Shown here one piece after another: positions 44,257-52,633 of a stretch of 64,000 nucleotides of DNA. The DNA lies in NCBI GenBank assembly GCA_042701975.1, contig CP170561.1, positions 3,410,001-3,474,000 on the forward strand. The letters run 5' to 3'. The position numbers and the translations under genes were made by a program. Origin of the DNA: JAFALK01 sp042701975. GTDB lineage: Bacteria > Pseudomonadota > Gammaproteobacteria > Burkholderiales > Burkholderiaceae_C. The notes beneath the pieces were generated by a model. That model was not told the origin of the DNA and searched no databases. It saw only the letters and a program-made list of their open reading frames with translations. Positions within the stretch are counted from its first letter, which is position 1. Each line of letters starts with the position of its first letter.

Positions 44257-45642
44257 TCAGTGACCAGCGCTGAAGTGGAGTTCAGGCTTGACGCGCTTGA
44301 GCTGCTCCAGCACGTCGTGGCGGATGCGCTCCAGTGCCTCGGGCGTGTGGCCTTCAAAGCGCAGCACCAGCACCGGCGTGGTGTTGGACGGGCGCACGAG
44401 GCCGAAGCCGTCCGCGTAGTCCACGCGCACGCCGTCGATGGTCGTCACCTCGCCGCCGGGGAACTTGCCGATCTTCTTGAGCTCGGCGACCACGGCGTGG
44501 TGCTCGCCTTCCTCGCAGGCCACGTTGAGCTCGGGCGTGTTGAAGCTGTTGGGCAAGGCCTTGAGCACGGCGCTCGGGTCCTTGCTGCGCGAGAGGATCT
44601 CCAGCATGCGCCCGGCCGTGTACATCGCATCGTCGAAGCCGTACCAGCGTTCGTTGAAGAAGATGTGACCCGAGAGTTCGCCGGCCATCGGTGCGCCGGT
44701 TTCCTTCAGCTTGGCCTTGGCCAGCGAGTGGCCCGTCATCCACATCAGCGGCTTGCCGCCGTGCTTCTTGATCCACGGCGCCAGGCGCTGCGTGCACTTG
44801 ACGTCGAAGATGATCTCGGCGCCCTTGTTGCGCTTGAGGATGTCGGCGGCCAGCAGCATGATCTGGCGGTCCGGCATGATCATCTCGCCGTCCTTGGTGA
44901 CGATGCCGAGGCGATCACCGTCGCCGTCGAAGGCCAGGCCCAGTTCGGCGTCGCAGGCGTGGACGATCTTCTTCAGGTCTTCGAGGTTCTCGGGGCGGCT
45001 CGGGTCCGGATGGTGGTTGGGGAAGTCGCCGTCCACCTTGGAGTAGATGTCGATCACCTCGCAGCCCAGCGCGCGCAGGATGGCCGGGGCCGTGGCGCCG
45101 GGGATGCCATTGCCGCTGTCCACCACGATCTTCATCGGGCGGGCCAGCTTGCAGTCGTTGACGATGCGGTGGGTGTACTCGGCGGTCACGTCCATCTGGC
45201 CCACGCGGCCCTTGCCCTTGGCGTAGTCCTCGGCCTCGATGCGTTTCCTGAGGCCCTGGATCTGCTCGCCATAGACGGCGGCGCCCTTGAGCACCATCTT
45301 GAAACCGTTGTAGTCCTTGGGGTTGTGGCTGCCGGTGACCTGGATGCCGGAGTTGCAACCGTGCTGGGCGCGGGTGGCGGCCACGTAATAGAGCATGGGC
45401 GTCGTGACGGCGCCGCAGTCCACGACGTCGATACCCGTGGAGCGCAGGCCGCGGATCAGCGCGGCGACGAGGCCGGGGCCGGAGATGCGGCCGTCGCGGC
45501 CGATGGCCACAGCCTTCTCGCCGACGGCCAGGGCTTCGGTGCCGTAGGCGCGGCCGAGGTGCTCGGCAAAGGTCTCGTCGATGGTCTGGCCGACGACGCC
45601 ACGGATGTCGTAGGCCTTGAAGATCGATGCTGCAACTTGCAT
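44257..45642 (-). CDS. Phosphomannomutase / phosphoglucomutase
   Basis: 461 residues, AlgC/ManB type. The enzyme interconverts hexose 6- and 1-phosphates for sugar nucleotide and surface polysaccharide synthesis. The phosphoserine is Ser105 (QVTGSHNPKDYNG), the magnesium loop is FDGDGDRLG, and the sugar-binding loop is GELSGHIFF. ATG at 45642 (MQVAASIFKAYDIRG) is preferred over the longer frame. With waaA it forms a small envelope operon. It is divergent from the AlkA fusion. Confidence 0.94.
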   Translation of the reverse strand: MQVAASIFKAYDIRGVVGQTIDETFAEHLGRAYGTEALAVGEKAVAIGRDGRISGPGLVAALIRGLRSTGIDVVDCGAVTTPMLYYVAATRAQHGCNSGIQVTGSHNPKDYNGFKMVLKGAAVYGEQIQGLRKRIEAEDYAKGKGRVGQMDVTAEYTHRIVNDCKLARPMKIVVDSGNGIPGATAPAILRALGCEVIDIYSKVDGDFPNHHPDPSRPENLEDLKKIVHACDAELGLAFDGDGDRLGIVTKDGEMIMPDRQIMLLAADILKRNKGAEIIFDVKCTQRLAPWIKKHGGKPLMWMTGHSLAKAKLKETGAPMAGELSGHIFFNERWYGFDDAMYTAGRMLEILSRSKDPSAVLKALPNSFNTPELNVACEEGEHHAVVAELKKIGKFPGGEVTTIDGVRVDYADGFGLVRPSNTTPVLVLRFEGHTPEALERIRHDVLEQLKRVKPELHFSAGH

Positions 45643-45777
45643 GGGGTGCTTCTCTTTGCGTGAGGTTGACTGGGTGTGTCTGCGCGAATGGCGAATCGGC
45701 GGCATTGTAGGCAGTGCCGGATGCGCATCAGGGGCATGTCCGGAAACGGCCAGTCAGGCAGGTCCTGCAGTCCTAAG

Positions 45778-47205
45778 ATGACGGTCATGCAAGTCCTCGA
45801 GCCCAACGCCTGCTACCCGGCCCTCGTCGCCCGCGACGCGCGTTTTGACGGGCATTTCTATGTCGGCGTCACCTCCACCGGCATCTACTGCCGGCCGATC
45901 TGCCGCGTGCGCACGCCCAAGCTCGCCAACTGCCGCTTCTTTGCCTCCGCGGCGCAGGCCGAGGCCGCGGCTTTCCGCCCCTGCCTGAAGTGCCGCCCCG
46001 AGCTGGCGCCGCGCAGCGCCTTTACCGCGATGGAGGCCTCCGAGCTGCTGGCCCATGAGGCCGCTCGGCTGATCGAAGCGGGCGAAGACTCCATGGCGGC
46101 CGTGGCCGACCGCCTGGGTATCACGGATCGCCACCTGCGCCGCATCTTTGCCGCCGTGCACGGCGTGACGCCGCTGCAATACCTGCAGACGCGCCGTCTG
46201 CTGCTCGCCAAGCAATTGCTGACAGACAGTGCCCTGTCCGTGGCCCAGGTGGCGCTGGCGGCGGGCTTTGCCAGCCTGCGGCGCTTCAACGCCGCATTCC
46301 TGGAGCACTACCGGCTGCAGCCGACCGCTCTGCGCAAACAAGGCCGCGATGGCGTGCCGATCAAGACGGACACCCCACCAGCCCTGCGCCTGGCCTGGCG
46401 TGGCCCGTACGACGTGGGCGGACTGCTGCGCTTTCTCGCCGCTCGCGCGGTGCAGGGTGTGGAGCGCGTTGACATCGAGAACAACCGCATCGAACGCAGC
46501 GTGAAGATCCGCCATCAGGACCAGCTGCTGCGAGGCGCGGTCAGCGTGGATTTCGGCAAGGACGGCGTGCAGGTCCGGCTTGCGGCCCAGCTCTGGCCGG
46601 CCGTTGCCAGCCTGCTGCCGATGCTGCGCCGTTGGCTCGACCTGGACGCAGAGCCGCAGGCCATCGCCGCCGCCTTGCCCGAAGGCGCCACGCCCGGCCT
46701 GCGCTTGCCGGGCACGCTGGACCGGTTCGAGCTGGCCGTTCGGGCCGTGCTTGGCCAGCAGGTGACGGTCGCCGCGGCGCGAACGCTGGCCGGCCGTTTT
46801 GTCGAACGCTTCGGTGAACCAGTGGAAGGTGGCCTGATCGGCTTCCCCGAACCCGAGACCATCGCCCACGCGCCCGTCGAGCGCATCGCCGAGCTGGGCA
46901 TCATCCGCCAGCGCGCCGAAGCGCTGCGCGCCATCGCCGCAGCCTGGCCCAGGCTCGCCTTCGCGCAGGGACAGCTGGGTACGCAGCCACAGCTGGATGA
47001 CGCCCTGCGCGAGCTGCAGGACCTGCCCGGCATCGGCCCCTGGACGGCGCGCTACATGCTGATGCGCGGCTGGAGCTGGCCTGACGCCTGGCTGCAGGGC
47101 GATGTGGCGCTCAAGAAGGCCCGTGGCGGCGTGCTCGGCACGGGCGAGGAACACCGGCCCTACCGCAGCTACGCCGTGCTGCACTACTGGAGAACCTTGG
47201 CATGA
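45778..47205 (+). CDS. Ada-AlkA fusion: methyl-phosphotriester sensor, AraC helix-turn-helix and 3-methyladenine glycosylase
   Basis: 475 residues in three parts. An Ada zinc domain (about 8-80) has four Cys at 38, 42, 69 and 72, the same spacing as in E. coli Ada, where Cys38 takes a methyl from DNA phosphotriesters. An AraC-type helix-turn-helix follows (about 85-175). An AlkA glycosylase domain (about 200-470) ends with the hairpin LPGIGPWTARYMLMRGW and catalytic Asp442 (WLQGDVALKK). So one protein may sense methylation, activate genes and excise damaged bases. ATG at 45778 or 45787; the first was taken. ogt overlaps its stop. Confidence 0.9.
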   Translation: MTVMQVLEPNACYPALVARDARFDGHFYVGVTSTGIYCRPICRVRTPKLANCRFFASAAQAEAAAFRPCLKCRPELAPRSAFTAMEASELLAHEAARLIEAGEDSMAAVADRLGITDRHLRRIFAAVHGVTPLQYLQTRRLLLAKQLLTDSALSVAQVALAAGFASLRRFNAAFLEHYRLQPTALRKQGRDGVPIKTDTPPALRLAWRGPYDVGGLLRFLAARAVQGVERVDIENNRIERSVKIRHQDQLLRGAVSVDFGKDGVQVRLAAQLWPAVASLLPMLRRWLDLDAEPQAIAAALPEGATPGLRLPGTLDRFELAVRAVLGQQVTVAAARTLAGRFVERFGEPVEGGLIGFPEPETIAHAPVERIAELGIIRQRAEALRAIAAAWPRLAFAQGQLGTQPQLDDALRELQDLPGIGPWTARYMLMRGWSWPDAWLQGDVALKKARGGVLGTGEEHRPYRSYAVLHYWRTLA

Positions 47206-47702
47206 AGTCCCGACATCACACCCTGCAATGCCGCGTCGAAACGCCGCTCGGCTCCATGCTGGCCGCGCGCAGCGAAAAAGGCCTTTCTGGCCTGTGGTTC
47301 GATGGGCAGAAGCACCATCCTGGCACGCTGGACGCACCTTTTGGCGAAGATGAACTCTTCGATCGCCTGCGCGAGGTGCTGACGGCCTACTTCGACGGAC
47401 AGCCGCTGCCGGCCTTGGCCGAGCTGCCCCTGGACCCGGCCGGCACCGCGTTTCAGCGCGAGGTCTGGCAGGCCCTGCTCGACATCGAATCCGGCAGCTG
47501 CTCGACTTATGGCAGCATCGCGGCCCGGCTCGGCCGGCCGTCGGCGTCGCGTGCGCTTGGCGCGGCGGTGGGACGCAACCCGATCTCAATCGTGATTCCC
47601 TGCCATCGCGTGATCGGCAGCACCGGCGATCTAACCGGTTATGCCGGCGGCATCGAGCGAAAAACAGCCCTGTTGAAACTGGAGCGGCATGAAGCCTCTT
47701 GA
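47202..47702 (+). CDS. ogt: Methylated-DNA-[protein]-cysteine S-methyltransferase
   Basis: 166 residues. The enzyme removes methyl from O6-methylguanine in DNA to its own Cys. The acceptor is Cys134 in VIPCHRVIG, with the arginine finger region (GRPSASRALG) and the helix-turn-helix STYGSIAARLG. The ATG lies in the stop of the Ada-AlkA gene (ATGA), so the two are one adaptive-repair operon, together holding the functions of Ada, AlkA and Ogt. Confidence 0.95.
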   Translation: MKSRHHTLQCRVETPLGSMLAARSEKGLSGLWFDGQKHHPGTLDAPFGEDELFDRLREVLTAYFDGQPLPALAELPLDPAGTAFQREVWQALLDIESGSCSTYGSIAARLGRPSASRALGAAVGRNPISIVIPCHRVIGSTGDLTGYAGGIERKTALLKLERHEAS

Positions 47703-48579
47703 TTTCCTGCAATTGATCGGACTGGCCGCCATCTGGGGCTCGTCCTTCTTGTTCATGCGTCTGGGCGCGCACGACTTCGGCCCGGCGCCGATGACGGCGC
47801 TGCGCGTGGGTGGCGCCAGCCTTGTGCTGCTGCCCGTGCTGCTTTGGCGCGGCGGTCTGGCGCAGGCGCGCGGCGCCTGGCGGGAGATGCTGGTGCTGGG
47901 CCTAGTGAACAGTGCGCTGCCGTTCGCGCTCTTCGTCTTTGCAGCGCTGTCGATCACGGCCGGCATGTCCAGCATCCTGAACGCGACCACGCCGCTGTTC
48001 GGCGCGCTGGTGGCGGCGGTGTGGCTGGGCGACAAGATCACCGTCTCGCGAGCCGTCGGTTTCCTGATCGCGTTCGCCGGCGTGGTCTTCCTGGCCTGGG
48101 ACCATGCGGAGTTCAAGCCCGGCGGCAGTGGCTGGGCCGTGATCGCCTGCTTGGTGGCGGCGCTTTGCTACGGCGTGGGGGCCAGCTACACCAAGAAGTA
48201 CGTGAAGGGCCTGGGGCCGGTGGTCATCGCCACGGGAAGCCAGTTCACGGCCTTCCTGTGGTTGCTGCCGCTGGCGGTCATGCAATGGCCTGCCACGCTG
48301 CCGGGGCCGCGTGCCTGGCTGGCCGTGGCCTTGCTGGCGGTGCTGTGCACGGCCATCGCCTATCTGATCTATTTCCGGCTGATGCTGCGCGTGGGGCCAA
48401 CCAATGCGATTGCCGTGACCTTCCTGAACCCGGTCTTCGCGCTGCTGTGGGGCTTCGTGTTTCTGGACGAGGACATCACGCCGCGCATGCTCGTGGGTTG
48501 CGCCATCGTGCTCGGTGGCACGGCGCTGGGCCTGGGTGTGGTGAAGCTCGGGGTCAGCCGAGCGTCGGCGGCACCTTGA
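47689..48579 (+). CDS. EamA/DMT-family transporter
   Basis: 296 residues with ten predicted membrane helices and two EamA repeats (about 5-135 and 150-285). The N-terminus LIGLAAIWGSSFLFMRLGA is a strong family mark. These proteins usually export amino acids or metabolites; the substrate cannot be told. It overlaps the end of ogt by 14 bases in another frame and overlaps the end of the convergent regulator by 26 bases. Confidence 0.9.
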   Translation: MKPLDFLQLIGLAAIWGSSFLFMRLGAHDFGPAPMTALRVGGASLVLLPVLLWRGGLAQARGAWREMLVLGLVNSALPFALFVFAALSITAGMSSILNATTPLFGALVAAVWLGDKITVSRAVGFLIAFAGVVFLAWDHAEFKPGGSGWAVIACLVAALCYGVGASYTKKYVKGLGPVVIATGSQFTAFLWLLPLAVMQWPATLPGPRAWLAVALLAVLCTAIAYLIYFRLMLRVGPTNAIAVTFLNPVFALLWGFVFLDEDITPRMLVGCAIVLGGTALGLGVVKLGVSRASAAP

Positions 48580-49717
48580 TCTTGCGGTAGAGCGTGCTGC
48601 GGCCGATGCCCAGCTGGCGCGCCGCCATGGACAGGTTGCCGGCGCAGGACTGCACGGCGGCGTGGATGGCGTGCAGCTCGGCCTCCCGCAGCGTGGTCGT
48701 GCGGTCGTGCAGGTGCTGGCTCGCCGACAGCGTGGCCGACAGGGTGTAGGCGGCGCGCGCGCCTTCGGCCTCGTCGGGCAGGGTGATGTCCATCATGCTG
48801 CCGCTGGTGGAACGGCCCGGCACGTAATAGAAGCTCAGGTGCGTGACGTAGCCGTGCAGGGCACGTGGCAGCGGCAGGGCGAGCGGGCGCAGGCAGGCCA
48901 TCTCCAGCAGTTGCGGGCTGGCCAGGCCGAAGAGCGAGGCCAGGCCTTCGCGACGCAGCCTCACCATGTCGTCGCCCAGCAGTTCCAGTGCACGGCGGTC
49001 CGCGCCCAGCCAGCGGCCTTCTTCGTCCACGGCCAGCTGGCCCTGCGCGGGCGTGCCCAGCGCGGTCGGCTCGGCGTGGAAGTGCAAGCGCCCTGAAGCG
49101 GCGAAGCGTTCCTCGAAACAGGCCTGCTCGATCATGCGGCCGGCCATGCCGACCAGGGCCAGGCTGTGCGGGTGGTAGCCGCGCCTCTCGGTGGCGATGC
49201 CGATCACGCCGGCCAGGCCGCCCTTGTGGTCGAGCACCGGGCTGGCCACGCAGGACAGCATGTGCAGCGCGCGCAGGAAGTGCTCGGCGCCATGGATCAT
49301 TGTGGGGCGTTCGCTCATCAGGCAGGTGCCGACGGCGTTGGTGCCGCGTGCGGCCTCGGACCACAGCGCGCCGACCTGCAGGCCCAGCACGCGCATGCGT
49401 TCGATGAAGCCGGCGTCGCCGGCGAGGTGCAGGATCATGCCGCTGGCATCGGCCAGCAGCACAAGCTGGCGACCCAGGCCGAGCTGTTCGGCCAGCAGCT
49501 CCATCAGCGGGGCCGCCTGGGCCATCAGGCGGGCATGGCGCTCACGGTGGCTGCGCAGCTGCTCGGCTGTGGGCAGGTCGGGCGGGGGCGTGGTGAGAGG
49601 GTTCAACCCGAAAGCGGCGCTGCGGGCATGCGAGCTGAGAATGGCCTGCGTCTGCGCGCCTTCTCCAAGCAGACGCTGCGTGGCCGCTCCTGTGGAGGGC
49701 CCTTGCGGTTGAACCAT
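48554..49717 (-). CDS. AcoR-like GAF/Fis regulator without AAA+ domain
   Basis: 387 residues. An N-terminal GAF-like sensor (about 60-220; the stretch ARGTNAVGTCLMSERPTMIH is typical of AcoR-type activators), a PAS-like middle, and a C-terminal Fis helix-turn-helix (AARQLGIGRSTLYRKIKV). The central sigma-54 ATPase domain with GAFTGA and Walker motifs, which AcoR-type activators have, is absent, with no sign of a frameshift. It must work without opening sigma-54 promoters itself, perhaps with sigma-70. ATG at 49717 has AGGGAG about eight bases before it. Confidence 0.85.
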   Translation of the reverse strand: MVQPQGPSTGAATQRLLGEGAQTQAILSSHARSAAFGLNPLTTPPPDLPTAEQLRSHRERHARLMAQAAPLMELLAEQLGLGRQLVLLADASGMILHLAGDAGFIERMRVLGLQVGALWSEAARGTNAVGTCLMSERPTMIHGAEHFLRALHMLSCVASPVLDHKGGLAGVIGIATERRGYHPHSLALVGMAGRMIEQACFEERFAASGRLHFHAEPTALGTPAQGQLAVDEEGRWLGADRRALELLGDDMVRLRREGLASLFGLASPQLLEMACLRPLALPLPRALHGYVTHLSFYYVPGRSTSGSMMDITLPDEAEGARAAYTLSATLSASQHLHDRTTTLREAELHAIHAAVQSCAGNLSMAARQLGIGRSTLYRKIKVPPTLG

Positions 49718-49978
49718 GGACGTCACTCCCTTCCCCTTTCCAAGAAGTCTTGCGGCAGCCTCGCGAGGGCTGTTTGCCAATGCTCTGGACCGGGCGAGAT
49801 GAGACTCGAGGCCGGTCGGGAAAAGGGCGACTATCGCCGAGCCGGAGCGGCAAGACAATCAAGGGCAGACCCGGAGTTCGGGTTCTGTAAAGACGGGCGG
49901 TGCTCACCTATCGCACAAGCCGACAACGGCCCGCCAGCAAGCGGCAAGCAAGGCTTGCCATGCCAGCCAGTCGCGGGC

Positions 49979-52528
49979 TCAGGCGTTGCTCGTGGCGCGG
50001 ACTTCTTCGATGGTGGTGACGCCCATCAGCACCTTCTCGATGCCGTCCTGGCGCAGTGTCCGCATGCCTTCGGACAGACCTTGCTGGGCGATCTCTTCGG
50101 CACGCGCACCGGTCTGGATCATGCGGCGCAGGTCCTTGGACATCGTCAGCAATTCGTGCAGGCCGGCGCGGCCCTTGAAGCCCGATTGCTCGCACTTGGC
50201 GCAGCCCTTGCAGTGGTAGCGCATCAGCTGGCCCTTGTCGCCGAAACGGGCCTTCCAGCTGTCGAGTTCCTTGAGCGGATCGGGACGCATGTCGCTCTTG
50301 AAGACGTGCATGTAGTCGGCCAGCAATTCCTCCTGCTGCGCGAGCGGCATGGGCTCGCCCACGCGGCAGCCGGAGCACATGCGACGCACCAGCCGCTGGG
50401 CCAGCACGGCCAGCAACGAGTCGGCGAAGTTGAACGGGTCCATGCCCATGTCCAGCAGGCGCGTCACGGTCTCCGGCGCGCTGTTGGTGTGCAGGGTGGA
50501 CAGCACCAGGTGACCGGTCAGTGAGGCCTCGACGGCGATCTCTGCGGTTTCCTCGTCGCGGATTTCGCCGACCATGATCACGTCCGGATCGGCGCGCAGG
50601 AAGGAGCGCAGGGCCTTGGCAAAGGTCCAGTCGATCTTCGGATTCATCTGCACCTGGCGCAGGCCGGCCTGGGTGATTTCGACCGGGTCCTCGGCCGTCC
50701 AGATCTTGCGGTCGGGCGTGTTGATGAAGCCCAGCGCCGAGTGCAGCGTCGTCGTCTTGCCCGAACCCGTCGGGCCCACGCACAGCACCATGCCGTAGGG
50801 GCGCGTCACCGCGTTCTTGAGCTCCTGCAGATTGCGCTCGGACAGGCCGATGCCGTCCAGCGGCAGCGGCCGGCTGGAGGCCAGCAGGCGCATCACCACG
50901 TCTTCCAGGCCGTTGTTGGTCGGGATGGTGGCCACGCGCAGCTCCAGCTTGTGCTGGGCCGAGAACTTGGCGAAATTGATCTTGCCGTCCTGCGGCTTGC
51001 GGCGCTCGGAGATGTCCAGGTCGCACATGATCTTGATGCGGGCGATCATGGCGTTGCGGTAGGTGTAGGGCAGCTCCAGGTAGGGCTGCATGGCGCCATC
51101 CTTGCGGAAGCGGATGCGCACCTTTTCCTTGCCGGGCTGGGCCTCGATGTGGATGTCGGACGCGCCCATCGCATGCGCCTCGCTGATCATCGTGTTGATC
51201 AGCCGTACCAGCGAGTTGTCGCTTTGCTCGATGGCCTTGTCGTCCTCACCATCGCTCTCGATCACCTCGCGTTCCAGCGTCTCCATCAGCTTGCCGGAGG
51301 TGTCGCTGCCGCTGAAGTCGAGGTTGATGGACGGCAGGTTCAGCTCGCTGCGCGAGATGGCGTCGCCGCTGAAGCGCTCGTAGGCCATCGGGATGGCGAA
51401 CTGCAGCGCGCCCATCTTGGACAGCGTGGGCGTGACCTTGAGCTGGGAGATGAACTCGATCTCGTCCAGCGCGTCACGCCGGGTCGGGTCTTCCATGGCC
51501 ACGATGAGGCGACCGTCGCGCAGCACCAGCGGCAGCACGTCCAGCCGCTTGGCCACGGCATAGGGCAGCTTGTTGACGGCGTCGGGCTCGACCGGGAAGT
51601 GCTCCACGTCCACGAGCGGATAGCCCATCTTGCGGGCCAGCGCCGCCTGCAGCGCCTGGCGCGAGACCACGCCCTTGCGCACCAGCAGCTCGCCCAGCGG
51701 CACCGTGCGGTCCAGGCGTTGCTGGGCCAATGCTTCGTCCAGCTGGCCCTGGCTGATCAGCTCCATGGCCAGCAGCGCCTCGCCGATGCGGATCATCGGC
51801 ATCTTGGCCTGCTGCTCGATGGCGTGCATCAGCTGATCGGCCGACACCACGTGCTTGGAGACGAGGATGTCGCCCACGCGGCGCGAGCGCAGGTTGGCCT
51901 GCTCGCTGGCCGCGGCCTCCACCTGCTCGGACGTGGCGCTGTGGTCCTTGACCAGCAGGTCGCCGATGCGCTCGCCGATCTCGAAATGGTCCAGCACCTC
52001 GGCCGGCACGAAGACGCGCAGCACCGCGTCGTCTTCGTTGGAAACGGGCGGGAAGAGGAACAGGCCCAGGCTGTCCTGCAGATGGCCGATGGTGACGCCG
52101 CGTAGCTCGCCGCCGCCGATGTAGCTCAGCTTGAATTCCGTGCGGGGACGTTGGTCCAGGTTCAGCGTGTCGCCGGGTGTAGCCGGGATCTGCGGGCCGG
52201 CCGGCACCGGCCGCAGCAGCTTCAGGGCACGGAACTGCGTGAACTTGAGCGGCACGCTGGAGCGCGCCGGTGGCACGTTGATGTGGGCCAGGCGCTCGTT
52301 CGGCGCCATCAGGATCACGTGGCCGGCGCTGCGGCTGTTGTTCAGGCCGAGGATCTCGACGGGTTCAGGCGCGAGCTGCTCGGTCGGCTGCGGATAGGCG
52401 GCGAAGGGCGGGGTGGGCCAGCGGAAATCATGGGTCGGTTCTTGCGTGACCGTGGCCGTGCGGGACTTGCCCGCGCCGGGCTCTTCGGGCGCGTCGATCG
52501 TCCAGTTCAGCGGCGACAAATCTGGCAT
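49979..52528 (-). CDS. GspE/PilB-family secretion or pilus ATPase with MshEN-like repeats
   Basis: 849 residues, much longer than GspE. Residues 1-60 look disordered and 65-180 form an unrecognised domain. Four repeats with a period of exactly 30 begin RIGDLL (187), RVGDIL (217), RIGEAL (247) and PLGELL (277); they match the MshEN motif that binds cyclic di-GMP in pairs. A T2SSE core follows: Walker A GPTGSGKTT (Lys591), the Walker B-type segment DVIMVGEIRDEET, the SLTGHLVLSTLHTNSA box and a zinc site CSGCRVGEP through CKGCAKC. It probably drives a type II or type IV pilus-like machine at the inner membrane, but none of its partners are here. Confidence 0.9.
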   Translation of the reverse strand: MPDLSPLNWTIDAPEEPGAGKSRTATVTQEPTHDFRWPTPPFAAYPQPTEQLAPEPVEILGLNNSRSAGHVILMAPNERLAHINVPPARSSVPLKFTQFRALKLLRPVPAGPQIPATPGDTLNLDQRPRTEFKLSYIGGGELRGVTIGHLQDSLGLFLFPPVSNEDDAVLRVFVPAEVLDHFEIGERIGDLLVKDHSATSEQVEAAASEQANLRSRRVGDILVSKHVVSADQLMHAIEQQAKMPMIRIGEALLAMELISQGQLDEALAQQRLDRTVPLGELLVRKGVVSRQALQAALARKMGYPLVDVEHFPVEPDAVNKLPYAVAKRLDVLPLVLRDGRLIVAMEDPTRRDALDEIEFISQLKVTPTLSKMGALQFAIPMAYERFSGDAISRSELNLPSINLDFSGSDTSGKLMETLEREVIESDGEDDKAIEQSDNSLVRLINTMISEAHAMGASDIHIEAQPGKEKVRIRFRKDGAMQPYLELPYTYRNAMIARIKIMCDLDISERRKPQDGKINFAKFSAQHKLELRVATIPTNNGLEDVVMRLLASSRPLPLDGIGLSERNLQELKNAVTRPYGMVLCVGPTGSGKTTTLHSALGFINTPDRKIWTAEDPVEITQAGLRQVQMNPKIDWTFAKALRSFLRADPDVIMVGEIRDEETAEIAVEASLTGHLVLSTLHTNSAPETVTRLLDMGMDPFNFADSLLAVLAQRLVRRMCSGCRVGEPMPLAQQEELLADYMHVFKSDMRPDPLKELDSWKARFGDKGQLMRYHCKGCAKCEQSGFKGRAGLHELLTMSKDLRRMIQTGARAEEIAQQGLSEGMRTLRQDGIEKVLMGVTTIEEVRATSNA

Positions 52529-52633
52529 CAGAATCTCCAGGCGGCGCAGCCTTGGCGCCTTCCACACGATGGTACTTTTCCCACTGTAATTCCAAATCGC
52601 AGTGATAACCCCCAAATTACAGGCATTCCGAGC

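Noticed and set aside
49921..49978. GGCAAGC-AAG-GCTTGCC hairpin (49943-49959) as a terminator for the GspE-family gene
   Set aside because: No T-run follows on the minus strand; the stem is short. It may be chance.
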